The translations under genes were made by a program, and so were the position numbers. 25,282 nt of DNA from a virus. The stretch covers positions 1 through 25,282 of the IMG/VR virus record IMGVR_UViG_3300019889_000036; one strand, written 5' to 3'. The notes beneath the pieces were generated by a model, which was not told where the DNA came from, did not search any database, and saw nothing but the letters and a program-made list of their open reading frames with translations. Below, piece by piece: positions 13,159 through 18,848 of this stretch. Position 1 is the stretch's first letter; each line of letters starts with the position of its first letter.

Positions 13159-13974
13159 ATGGCATTGACTCCCGCACCAATCGTCGTCGCGCCGGAACCG
13201 CTCCGGCGCCGTTACGGCCTGTTCGACGCGGCGGCCGGTCCGCTCGACCTTCCTCCCCACGGGGAGGGCGGAGGCGTCCGCTACGTGCCGGTGACCTGTG
13301 GCGATTCCATCGCCTACGGTGTCGCCTGTTACAACGCCGAGAACCCGGCACCGGACAAGCCGCTGGACACCGACAACGCCGAGGTCAGTACGGGCGTGTT
13401 CCTCGCGGTCTCCACGCTCAACTGTGGAGCCGTGGGCTACACGGGTCCCGAGCTGGACCAGAAGGTCCGGCGCCGCCTGGAGACCAGCGAGCAGGCGACC
13501 GTCGAGGGCGCCTTCTGGACCGGTCTCGATTTCGAGGGCAACCCGCTCGACATCCTCAACCTGAACGCCGAGGCCGAGGACATCCCGGCAGGTTATGACC
13601 CGGGCCTGGTCACCGACGTGATCGGCGCGCTCGAGCGGTACGCCTACACGACCCAGGGCTACGGCTACCAGGCGTACATCCATGCGCCGGTGGAGGTGGC
13701 CGCATTCGCGTTCGAGTCCGGCCTGGTGCTCCAGGACGGGCCGCGCAAGGTCACGCCGATGGGCTCGATCTGGGCCTTCGGCGCCTACCCGGCCGGGTCG
13801 GTCATCGTCACCGGCCAGACCACGCTCTGGCGCGCGCCCGCGATCGAGGTTTACAGCTCGTTCGAGACGACCACGAACGAGATGCTCCTGGTGGCCGAGC
13901 GCGCCTACTCGGTCGCGTTCGACTGTTTCGCCGGTAGGGCCGAGTTCGATCCCCTGGAGGTCACTTCACCATGA
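13159..13974 (+). CDS. Virion-associated protein following the major capsid gene, 271 aa
   Basis: It has an exceptional ribosome site: GAGGAGGTGATC, 11 or more bases complementary to the 16S rRNA tail, so expression should be high. The protein has a mixed alpha/beta layout with VPVTCGDSIAYGVACYNAEN, NAEVSTGVFLAVSTLNCGAVG, a helical part with LDQKVRRRLETSEQATVEGAFWTG, and the C-terminal strands PMGSIWAFGAYPAGSVIVTG and LLVAERAYSVAFDCFAGRAE. Homologous-looking proteins follow the capsid gene in several actinophage groups, but I cannot name a defined family. A capsid-completion or connector role is an inference from position. Its stop overlaps the next start (ATGA). Confidence 0.7.
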   Translation: MALTPAPIVVAPEPLRRRYGLFDAAAGPLDLPPHGEGGGVRYVPVTCGDSIAYGVACYNAENPAPDKPLDTDNAEVSTGVFLAVSTLNCGAVGYTGPELDQKVRRRLETSEQATVEGAFWTGLDFEGNPLDILNLNAEAEDIPAGYDPGLVTDVIGALERYAYTTQGYGYQAYIHAPVEVAAFAFESGLVLQDGPRKVTPMGSIWAFGAYPAGSVIVTGQTTLWRAPAIEVYSSFETTTNEMLLVAERAYSVAFDCFAGRAEFDPLEVTSP

Positions 13975-14663
13975 CGAACCTTGTCTGTGCCCGCCCGCTT
14001 CAGGGGGAAACGCTCCGCGTGACCCGCCTGGACGAGTGCGGCAACCCCGAGTTCGGGGAGTGCGCGTACGCGGTCTCGGACGGCTATGTCGAGGCCGTGC
14101 TGACGCCGAACGTGGAGGAAGGCGAGCGATTCCTCCAGCGCAACGCCAACGGCCGGGCGATCGTGAACCAGCGGTCCGCCCCGAGCCTCAATTGGTACGA
14201 CGTGTCCATTCAGTTCCAGGAGGTGGACCCGGAGCTGTTCACGATCATCACCGGGCTTCAGCCGTACATGGACGACCAGGACAACGTGATCGGCTTCCCG
14301 GTCACCGAGTCCGATTTCGCCACGGCCAACTTCAGTCTCGAGATCTGGATGGGCAACGCCGAGGAGGAGTGCCTCCCCGGTGACCCGCTCCCGTTCTTCG
14401 GGTACAACCTGCTCCCGTGGGTGGTCGAGGGTGCGCTGTCCGAGGACATCACCATCACCAACGACCTGATCACCTTCACGGTGGTCGGCCGTACCCGCAA
14501 GGGCACTCCGTGGGCGGTCGGCCCGTATGACGTGGTGGTGGATGCCGGTGGCGATCCCTCGCCGCTGTTCACCGCGATCCCGACCGACACGCACCACCTG
14601 CCGATCTGGACGCAGCTCGCGCCGCCGGTGGCGGAGTGCGGTTGCCTGTCGCTGAGTTCCTGA
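13971..14663 (+). CDS. Probable major tail (tube) protein, 230 aa
   Basis: It begins MTNLVCARPLQGETLRVTRLDECGNPEFGE, an opening shared by actinophage tail tube-type proteins. It continues with EAVLTPNVEEGERFLQRNANG, LNWYDVSIQFQEVDPELFTI and then TESDFATANFSLEIWMGNAEEEC and TNDLITFTVVGRTRKGTPWAVG, a beta-rich layout with a helix-breaking loop that fits tube monomers. It is translationally coupled to the preceding gene. The place is unusual: the connector genes come after it, separated by the reverse-strand methyltransferase block. It could instead be a second head-decoration protein. A perfect terminator follows at 14684. Confidence 0.6.
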   Translation: MTNLVCARPLQGETLRVTRLDECGNPEFGECAYAVSDGYVEAVLTPNVEEGERFLQRNANGRAIVNQRSAPSLNWYDVSIQFQEVDPELFTIITGLQPYMDDQDNVIGFPVTESDFATANFSLEIWMGNAEEECLPGDPLPFFGYNLLPWVVEGALSEDITITNDLITFTVVGRTRKGTPWAVGPYDVVVDAGGDPSPLFTAIPTDTHHLPIWTQLAPPVAECGCLSLSS

Positions 14664-14683
14664 GGTCTTCACCGGACCCTCAG

Positions 14684-14718
14684 CAGGAAGCCCCGGCCGA
14701 TTCGGCCGGGGCTTCCTG
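14684..14718 (+). terminator. Strong terminator after the tail tube candidate
   Basis: A 16-bp perfect stem (14684-14699 with 14703-14718, core GGAAGCCCCGGCCG) and a 3-base loop. The same stem also serves the convergent reverse-strand gene that ends at 14726. Its flank CAGCAGGAAGCCCC is repeated at the terminator near 17813. Confidence 0.85.
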
Positions 14719-14725
14719 TGCGCGC

Positions 14726-14947
14726 TCAGCGCGCCGAGCGCGCTGAGTAAGGCTGGCGCGCCCAGTACACGACAGCGCTCAGGTTAGAGGCGTCGGCACT
14801 GACGTGGGTGGCAAGCCGCTCTACGATCTCGGCAGGCATCTGCTCGATGAGCGCACGAGCCGCCGCCTCGGTGCCCTGACGCAGGTGGTTTTCGGCGGCC
14901 AGGATGTCACGGCCGGTGAAGAGGGTGGTGGCGATCGCGGCGGCCAT
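14726..14947 (-). CDS. Small helical protein, 73 aa
   Basis: A GGAGG ribosome site lies six bases before the ATG at 14947 on the reverse strand, with its own promoter about 50 bases upstream. The protein is mostly helical: an Ala-rich N-terminus (MAAAIATTLFTGRDILAAEN), then LRQGTEAAARALIEQMPAEIVERLATHV and a C-terminal YWARQPYSARSAR tail. No conserved domain is evident and no membrane helix is predicted. The separate promoter, opposite orientation and flanking direct repeats mark it as an inserted moron gene that could be expressed in a lysogen. Confidence 0.65.
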   Translation of the reverse strand: MAAAIATTLFTGRDILAAENHLRQGTEAAARALIEQMPAEIVERLATHVSADASNLSAVVYWARQPYSARSAR

Positions 14948-14997
14948 GAGAAACCTCCAGAGGTTGGTGGAGCGGGGCTGTCCCGCTCACATGAACT

Positions 14998-15026
14998 ACC
15001 TTACCGGCTTGACTGTGAAGTGTCAA
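14998..15026 (-). promoter_or_regulatory. Reverse promoter with embedded perfect dyad, for the gene at 14726-14947
   Basis: On the reverse strand TTGACA (15026-15021), a 17-bp spacer, and TAAGGT (15003-14998). The dyad TTGAC-TGTGAAGT-GTCAA at 15009-15026 has perfect 5-bp half-sites and covers the -35 and half of the spacer. The same TTGACACTTCACAG string is used by the forward promoter at 309. Confidence 0.8.
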
Positions 15027-15061
15027 CTTCGGCCGGGGCTTCCTGTCTTTTAAATATCGGT

Positions 15062-15220
15062 TCATACGGGCACGTGCTCAAACGGTGCGTACGCGAAAGC
15101 TCGGGGGCCGAGGACTGTTTCCGTTGTGAAAGTGATCTGGGTCCGGCCAACTGTAATAGCAACGATCTTGCGACCTTGGACCGTGTCACCAATCTTTAAA
15201 GTGTTTGCGTATCGGCTCAT
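15062..15220 (-). CDS. Small protein, 52 aa, probably leaderless
   Basis: The ATG at 15220 (MSRYANTLKIGDTVQGRKIV) is chosen because a -10 box ends eight bases upstream, so a longer in-frame form would start inside the promoter. The message would begin at or within one base of the start codon, i.e. leaderless. The protein has the L-x-IGDTV ... VAITVGRTQITFTTETVLG pattern, suggesting a tiny beta-barrel, and it resembles in layout the protein at 368-601. Function is unknown. Its -35 box overlaps the 3' end of the methyltransferase gene. Confidence 0.6.
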   Translation of the reverse strand: MSRYANTLKIGDTVQGRKIVAITVGRTQITFTTETVLGPRAFAYAPFEHVPV

Positions 15221-15227
15221 GGCGTAA

Positions 15228-15256
15228 ACATAACAGTCGTGACGGCTAAGTGTCAA
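15228..15256 (-). promoter_or_regulatory. Reverse promoter with embedded dyad, for the 52-aa gene
   Basis: On the reverse strand TTGACA (15256-15251), 17 bp, TTATGT (15233-15228). The dyad GTGAC-GGCTAAGT-GTCAA spans 15239-15256. It overlaps the last codons and stop (15246-15248) of the methyltransferase gene, so the two reverse genes are separately promoted although they abut. Confidence 0.75.
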
Positions 15257-16166
15257 TAGCCGCCTTGATCAGGGCTTCGGCCATGGTTGGGGGGACCGCA
15301 TTGCCGATCTGGAGTCGCTGAGAGATCAGGCCACCTGTAAATTTCATCCCGTCGGGGAAGGTCTGGACGGCGGCCATATCGGCAACGGTCATCTTGGTGA
15401 TCGAGCCGTCCGGGTGGACCCATTGGGCTGCCTTGCGCGTCATGGTCACGCTGAGCTGGTCCATCGTGCGCATCGTCCGGCCGCGCTCCTGGGCGGTCTG
15501 CCCGACGTAGGCCGAGGGCGCCGAGTAGTTGCTCCGCTGAACCCAGCCGTGCCGATCGGGGAAGACGTCACGCATTATGCGCTTGTCCATCTCACCGGGG
15601 ATCCTGGCCGCGTGATCGCGTCGCGCCAGCAGGATTGATCGGCGTCGATCCTGAGGCACGCCGTACCATGAGGCGTTGACCGTCTTGACGCTCACGGACC
15701 AGCCCCAATCAGCGAGCTTCTTTCCGATGGCCTGCCAGATGGGCAGCACCGGCGGCACCTGCTCCCAGACAGCCGCGCGCGCGTAAGGGTTCTCCAGAAG
15801 CACGCGGAAGGGCTCCAGAACCAGACCGATCTTCTCGTGATGTCGGTCCAGATCGATGATCGCTCGATAGATGTCGGCAGGCTCTTTCATTGCCAGGACG
15901 ATTCGGACGATTTCGTCTCGTGCCTGGGTTCCGTCACCGTGACCTGATGAAGTGAACCGTTCGCACGGGGGCGATCCGATCTCCAGGTCGTATCTGCCTA
16001 CCGCCCCGTAGACCTCCCGAACGTCCCGTCCCATGGTGATGAACCCGTTGACTGTCCTGGTCCGGACCACATCCTCATCCCAGTCCCAGCCGTGCTCCTG
16101 GAGCCTGAGTGATTTGGCCGCCACCGCCCAGCCGATACCGGCGAACAGATCCCGAGCCCTGGTCAA
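15246..16166 (-). CDS. DNA (cytosine-5) methyltransferase, about 306 aa
   Basis: It transfers a methyl group from S-adenosylmethionine to C5 of cytosine in a DNA target. All key motifs are visible (numbering from a TTG start at 16166): motif I DLFAGIGW at 6-13, motif IV GSPPCERF with catalytic C68, motif VI LLENP with E125-N126, motif VIII VPQDRRRS at 170-177, and motif X LQIGNAVPPTMAEA near the C-terminus. The TTG start with an AAAGG ribosome site is preferred because upstream ATGs at 16211 and 16202 lie within the promoter. The target recognition region (about 195-265) is short. No restriction enzyme gene is adjacent, so it is an orphan enzyme, probably protecting phage DNA from host restriction. 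Confidence 0.88.
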   Translation of the reverse strand: MTRARDLFAGIGWAVAAKSLRLQEHGWDWDEDVVRTRTVNGFITMGRDVREVYGAVGRYDLEIGSPPCERFTSSGHGDGTQARDEIVRIVLAMKEPADIYRAIIDLDRHHEKIGLVLEPFRVLLENPYARAAVWEQVPPVLPIWQAIGKKLADWGWSVSVKTVNASWYGVPQDRRRSILLARRDHAARIPGEMDKRIMRDVFPDRHGWVQRSNYSAPSAYVGQTAQERGRTMRTMDQLSVTMTRKAAQWVHPDGSITKMTVADMAAVQTFPDGMKFTGGLISQRLQIGNAVPPTMAEALIKAAIDT

Positions 16167-16198
16167 TGTGACCGCCTTTCGATCGATGCTTAGCAGTG

Positions 16199-16227
16199 AC
16201 ATTACAGGCATGGCGTTTAAGTGTCAA
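16199..16227 (-). promoter_or_regulatory. Reverse promoter with near-perfect dyad, for the methyltransferase gene
   Basis: On the reverse strand TTGACA (16227-16222), 17 bp, TAATGT (16204-16199). The dyad ATGGC-GTTTAAGT-GTCAA at 16210-16227 has one mismatch in the far half-site. Transcription would begin around 16192, downstream of the two upstream ATGs, which is the reason for choosing the 16166 start. Confidence 0.75.
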
Positions 16228-16257
16228 CAGGTCTGCCGGGAAAGTTTCCACGTGCCG

Positions 16258-16263
16258 TACGCT
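16258..16263 (+). promoter_or_regulatory. -10-like box (CCGTACGCTGG) before the connector gene at 16287
   Basis: TACGCT at 16258-16263 sits in the string CCGTACGCTGG, which recurs before the genes at 18295 and 21042. Here the start codon is 23 bases further on and has its own AGGAGG ribosome site. It lies divergently about 30 bases from the methyltransferase -35. No convincing -35 box is seen. Confidence 0.4.
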
Positions 16264-16286
16264 GGACCGCGACGACAGGAGGCGCG

Positions 16287-17108
16287 ATGCCCGCACCGTG
16301 TGACTGGGACGTGGACCCCGAGGCTCTCGGCGTGTGCTCGACCTGGGACGACTACCCGCCCGAGCTTCAGGCGACCGCGCTCAACCTCGCGACGCTGTTC
16401 CTCTGGGCCGCGACCGGTCGCCGGTTCGGCGTCTGCCTGCTGACCGTCCGGCCGAACCAGACCCACCGAGGGGATCTGGCTTACCAGACGTTCGAGGTCA
16501 TTCCGGGCACTCAGGTGGGGCTCGGCGTGCCGGGGGGACCGTTCCTGTTCGGCGGGCGCTGGTTCAACGCCGGGTGCGCCTCGGCGTGCTGCGGAAACCG
16601 GGCGTGCGCCATCGTGCTGCGCGGGCCGGTCGCCTCGGTGGACGAGGTGATGATCGGCGACGAGGAGGTCCCCTCGAGCGCGTACCGGGTGGACGTGACC
16701 GATGGGACCTACCTGCTGGTCCGCATCGATGGTGAATGCTGGCCGACGTGCCAGAACTTCACGGCCTCCCCGGGTGAGGACGGCGCGTTCGAGGTCACCT
16801 ACGGCATCGGGCGCGCGCTGCCGCCTGCGCTCGCGGTCGCTGCCGCACTGCTGGCCTGTGAGTACGCCAGCGGCCTGAGTGGTGGCGCTTGTCGCCTCCC
16901 GGCCAAGATGACCCGGCTGAGCCGCCAGGGCGTGGAGGTCGAGGTGGCCTCACCCGACCCGGACGACGGGACCACCGGCATCCGCGAGGTGGACGACGTG
17001 ATCACCGCGCTCAACCCGAGTAGGCGCCAGCGCCCGCCGGTGCTGCTCTCGCCCGATCTGCCCGAGAACTGCGACCGGGTGACCGTCATCGCGGCCGGAG
17101 GATCCTGA
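16287..17108 (+). CDS. Head-to-tail adaptor (connector) protein, 273 aa
   Basis: The start at 16287 has an AGGAGG ribosome site. The N-terminal region reads PCDWDVDPEALGVCSTWDDY and then PELQATALNLATLFLWAATGRRFG, the helical opening typical of actinophage adaptor proteins that dock under the portal. A middle beta region (GACASACCGNRACAIVLRGPV-like, with several Cys) includes VDEVMIGDEEVPSSAYRVDV. The C-terminal helices contain LAVAAALLACEYASGLSG and REVDDVITALNPSRRQRPP. Actinophage head-tail connectors of this kind share the 'surface helix then beta-sandwich then helix' layout. It is translationally coupled to the next gene (TGATG). Confidence 0.75.
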   Translation: MPAPCDWDVDPEALGVCSTWDDYPPELQATALNLATLFLWAATGRRFGVCLLTVRPNQTHRGDLAYQTFEVIPGTQVGLGVPGGPFLFGGRWFNAGCASACCGNRACAIVLRGPVASVDEVMIGDEEVPSSAYRVDVTDGTYLLVRIDGECWPTCQNFTASPGEDGAFEVTYGIGRALPPALAVAAALLACEYASGLSGGACRLPAKMTRLSRQGVEVEVASPDPDDGTTGIREVDDVITALNPSRRQRPPVLLSPDLPENCDRVTVIAAGGS

Positions 17109-17272
17109 TGCAGACCCAATCATGCCAGGTCTGCGGGGCGATGGTCCCTTCTCAGATGGTCCAGCAGCACGAGGAGTGGCACGAGCGGATCAGCCAGGTG
17201 GCGATCGAGAGCACCCAGCGGATCGACGCTCTGACCCAGCGACTGAACGAGGTTCTCAATGCCCATCTCTGA
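17108..17272 (+). CDS. C2H2 zinc-finger mini-protein, 54 aa
   Basis: The ATG at 17108 shares a base with the preceding stop. The sequence has a textbook C2H2 pattern near its start: C6-Q-V-C9, an 11-residue gap, then H21-x3-H25 in QQHEEWHERIS, followed by a helix (QRIDALTQRLNEVLNAHL). Such short zinc fingers sit among actinophage connector genes; whether they bind DNA or help connector assembly is unknown. It overlaps the next gene by 14 bases. Confidence 0.7.
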   Translation: MQTQSCQVCGAMVPSQMVQQHEEWHERISQVAIESTQRIDALTQRLNEVLNAHL

Positions 17273-17807
17273 CCCGATGGTCATGCCGCTCGCGCGCGAA
17301 CTGCTGGAGTGCCTGGACCAGGAGATGGAGAAAGTGGAGTCTCCTCCCCGGTACGTCCAGCTTCGACCGGGCACCGTGGTTGATCACTTACTGTCAACAT
17401 CTCAGGACGAGTGCTGCGACGGCCTGGCCTGGGTCCGGCCGGACGGGTTCTTCCCCAGCTCGGCTGTGTTCCCGAATCCCGATGAGGCGCCGCTCCCTAA
17501 AGGCATCCTGGCCTGGGCGATCACCCTGGAGATGGGTGCGGTCCGCTGCGCGCCGACGCCGGATGCCAGGAGCATCCCGACCGGGGAGCAATGGGACGCT
17601 GTGACCCAGGCCGTGATGGACGATGCGGCGGCTATGCGGCGCGCACTGTGCTGTTTCATCGACGCGAGGCCGGGCAGGGCCAAGAACGTGCTCCCGGGCC
17701 TCTGGCAACCAATCAGCGTGCAGGGCGGCTGTGTCGGTGGCGTCCTGCCCATCACGATCAAGGGACCGGTCTGCGATTGCGCCGAGGCCGGGCCGATATC
17801 ATCCTGA
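17259..17807 (+). CDS. Head-tail connector / minor structural protein, 182 aa
   Basis: The start at 17259 overlaps the zinc-finger gene; an alternative ATG lies at 17277. The protein starts MPISDPMVMPLARELLECLD, has many cysteines (CC near 51, RCAP, LCCF, CVGG, VCDCAE) and a long helix around SIPTGEQWDAVTQAVMDDAAAM, then GLWQPISVQGGCVGGVLPITIKG. The position between an adaptor and the HK97 gp10-like gene fits a connector or tail-completion protein, and related phages have similar Cys-rich proteins here, but I cannot assign a family. A terminator follows. A degenerate dyad lies within it. Confidence 0.6.
   Translation: MPISDPMVMPLARELLECLDQEMEKVESPPRYVQLRPGTVVDHLLSTSQDECCDGLAWVRPDGFFPSSAVFPNPDEAPLPKGILAWAITLEMGAVRCAPTPDARSIPTGEQWDAVTQAVMDDAAAMRRALCCFIDARPGRAKNVLPGLWQPISVQGGCVGGVLPITIKGPVCDCAEAGPISS
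17380..17397. promoter_or_regulatory. Degenerate dyad site inside the connector gene
   Basis: TTGAT-CACTTACT-GTCAA matches the family at nine of the ten half-site positions. It lies within codons for VDHLLST. No promoter elements accompany it. Weakest of the set together with the copy at 309. Confidence 0.25.
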
Positions 17808-17812
17808 CCAGC

Positions 17813-17846
17813 AGGAAGCCCCAGGGGTCTGAGCCCTGGGGCCTCC
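17813..17846 (+). terminator. Terminator after the connector genes
   Basis: GCCCCAGGG (17818-17826) pairs with CCCTGGGGC (17834-17842) around a 7-base loop. The flanking CAGCAGGAAGCCCC is identical to that of the terminator at 14684, so the two probably share ancestry. Confidence 0.75.
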
Positions 17847-18123
17847 ACTCTATCTGCCTCTGACCTTACAGGCGTATGCCACAAGATCGCTATAGGTCAG
17901 ACGATTGAATGTGAACGATCTTCAGGCTGAAGAACTGGCCGGGTCTGGTGTTAGACCGTCCGGTACTCCCAGGGTCCAGCTCGGGCTCTCCCCTCGCCTG
18001 ACCAGCTCCTCAACCCGTCGCAAGAGCCGTCGCGCCCGTCCTGGGTCGGCGCACGGCTCGGTGAAGAGGGCAGCTCCAGCGTCCCGGCTACAGGCAAGAT
18101 CCCGTAGTGCCGCTCCTCATCGG

Positions 18124-18240
18124 TCGCGTGGGCGGAGTCGAACCGCCGACTTCCCCCTGAGCTTCCCGGTTGATCAAATCGGGCCGTGTCGTCGCATTGC
18201 GTCACGGTAGGCGGGTCTCTGTCCTCTGAGATACACACGA
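18124..18240 (-). tRNA. tRNA-like element of abnormal length (117 nt), probably degenerate
   Basis: Reading the reverse strand from 18240: TCGTGTG pairs over all seven positions (one G-U) with CACGCGA at the other end (18130-18124); TA is followed by a D-arm TCTC-AGAGGACA-GAGA with the expected A14 and GG; and a T-arm GGCGG-TTCGACT-CCGCC adjoins the 3' acceptor strand. Between D-arm and T-arm are 68 bases, where 23-38 are normal, and no 5-bp anticodon stem with a 7-base loop closes properly; the nearest is CCGAT-TTGATCA-ACCGG with one mismatch (would read GAT). No CCA is encoded. It could be a tRNA remnant with an insertion, a chimera, a functional tRNA-mimicking RNA, or an attachment-site relic. 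Confidence 0.45.
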
Positions 18241-18282
18241 CGGGCAAAACCTTACAGGCTCCCCGGGGAGGTGGCAACCCGG

Positions 18283-18294
18283 TACGCTCGGTGC
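18283..18294 (+). promoter_or_regulatory. -10 box of a probable leaderless promoter for the gene at 18295
   Basis: TACGCT (18283-18288) lies six bases before the ATG at 18295, in the context CCGGTACGCTCGG similar to 16258 and 21030. The closest ribosome-like sequence (GGGGAGG) is 24 bases away, too far to serve this start. Confidence 0.4.
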
Positions 18295-18726
18295 ATGGCC
18301 CAGTACACGCTCAACCTCAAGCGGGACAAGCTCCAGGGCGTGGGCCAGCGCCGCGCCAAGAGCCTGGTCACCCGGTTCACCCGGCGTACGTTCAACTACT
18401 CCCAGACCTTGTGCCCGGTGGACACCGGCAATCTGCGGGCCTCCGGCTCGATGTCGGTCAATCTAGGAACTACCGGCGTGGTCGGCCAGATCATCTACAC
18501 AGCTGAGTATGCCGCTGCCGTGCACAACGGCCGTCGCGCGCTGACCATCCGGCCAACCAAGCCCGGTGGATACCTCTGGTTTACCGTGGGCGGTAAGAAG
18601 GTCCGTGCACGCGAGGTCCACCAGCCTGCCCGCGCCGGGCGCCCGTTCCTGGCCAACGCGCTCAGCAAAGCCGCTGGCTCGGCCGCTGACTTCCGGGTGC
18701 GCATCGGGCCGGGCGCGCCGCTGTGA
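18295..18726 (+). CDS. HK97 gp10-like tail completion protein, 143 aa
   Basis: The start at 18295 (MAQYTLNLKRDKLQGVGQRR) is preferred over an in-frame GTG at 18271 that sits directly against a ribosome-like sequence. The protein has the gp10 pattern: an N-terminal helix with AKSLVTRFTRRTFNYSQTLC, the hallmark PVDTGNLRASGSMSVN, the strand VGQIIYTAEYAAAVHNG, then GRPFLANALSKAA near the C-terminus. Members of this family act at the head-tail joint. It follows the tRNA-like region and overlaps the membrane micro-protein gene by four bases (GTGA). Confidence 0.8.
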   Translation: MAQYTLNLKRDKLQGVGQRRAKSLVTRFTRRTFNYSQTLCPVDTGNLRASGSMSVNLGTTGVVGQIIYTAEYAAAVHNGRRALTIRPTKPGGYLWFTVGGKKVRAREVHQPARAGRPFLANALSKAAGSAADFRVRIGPGAPL

Positions 18727-18815
18727 CGATCCTGCGTGTAGCCGCCGTCTGCATCCTGGTCGGGCTGATCCTGCTGACCTTCATCTTGACGGTGGACTAC
18801 ATCTACTGGCCCTGA
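18723..18815 (+). CDS. 30-aa single-pass membrane peptide
   Basis: A GTG at 18723 overlaps the gp10-like gene stop (GTGA). The 30-residue product starts MTILRVAAVCILVGLILL and ends TVDYIYWP: a positively charged N-terminus, a hydrophobic run of about 18 residues and an aromatic tail, which is one short membrane helix. The coupling to an essential tail gene and third-position GC support expression. Its role is unknown; small membrane peptides of this type act as holin accessory or exclusion factors in other phages, but nothing here proves it. Confidence 0.5.
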   Translation: MTILRVAAVCILVGLILLTFILTVDYIYWP

Positions 18816-18835
18816 GATGCCCTGCCATCCTGGAG

Positions 18836-18848
18836 TAGGGTGGCCCCC
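18836..18848 (+). promoter_or_regulatory. -10 box of a probable leaderless promoter for the gene at 18849
   Basis: TAGGGT (18836-18841) followed by GGCCCCC and the ATG at 18849. The string TAGGGTGGCC recurs on the reverse strand before the HTH gene at 20970. No ribosome site and no clear -35. Confidence 0.45.

Larger units (their letters stand above)
14701..15046. repeat. 19-bp direct repeats flanking a reverse-strand gene
   Basis: TTCGGCCGGGGCTTCCTGT occurs at 14701-14719, as the right arm of the terminator, and again at 15028-15046, just beyond the promoter of the 73-residue reverse-strand gene. The second copy lacks its pairing left arm. The pair brackets exactly one gene plus its promoter, as expected if the cassette was inserted by recombination at the terminator. 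Confidence 0.7.
17847..18294. other. Non-coding region with tRNA-like element and a start-less reverse reading frame
   Basis: This stretch of about 450 bases has no convincing intact gene. A reverse-strand tRNA-like sequence occupies 18124-18240. Downstream of it on the same strand, 17922-18116 is open and reads protein-like (ALRDLACSRDAGAALFTEP, then ARRLLRRVEELVRRGESPSW) but has no start codon after an upstream TGA, so it may be a decayed gene. Forward frames here look random. Confidence 0.5.

Noticed and set aside
15930-15960. TGAC-N8-GTGA near the methyltransferase gene as another dyad copy
   Set aside because: One half-site mismatch, no TAAGT core and coding context; consistent with chance.
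18124-18140. tRNA 3' end as a phage attachment site
   Set aside because: No integrase gene is nearby and both acceptor strands are present and paired, which is not expected for an attP core alone; kept only as an alternative.
17905-18210. Forward reading frame across the non-coding region before 18295
   Set aside because: TTG start without a ribosome site, Arg/Ser-rich random composition, and it runs antisense through the tRNA-like arms.
18124-18240. Self-splicing intron inside the tRNA-like element
   Set aside because: The excess is only about 30-45 nt, far too short for a group I or II intron.
18785-18815. TTGACG as a -35 for the gene at 18849
   Set aside because: It is inside the membrane peptide gene, with no -10 at correct spacing; the TAGGGT box is too far away.
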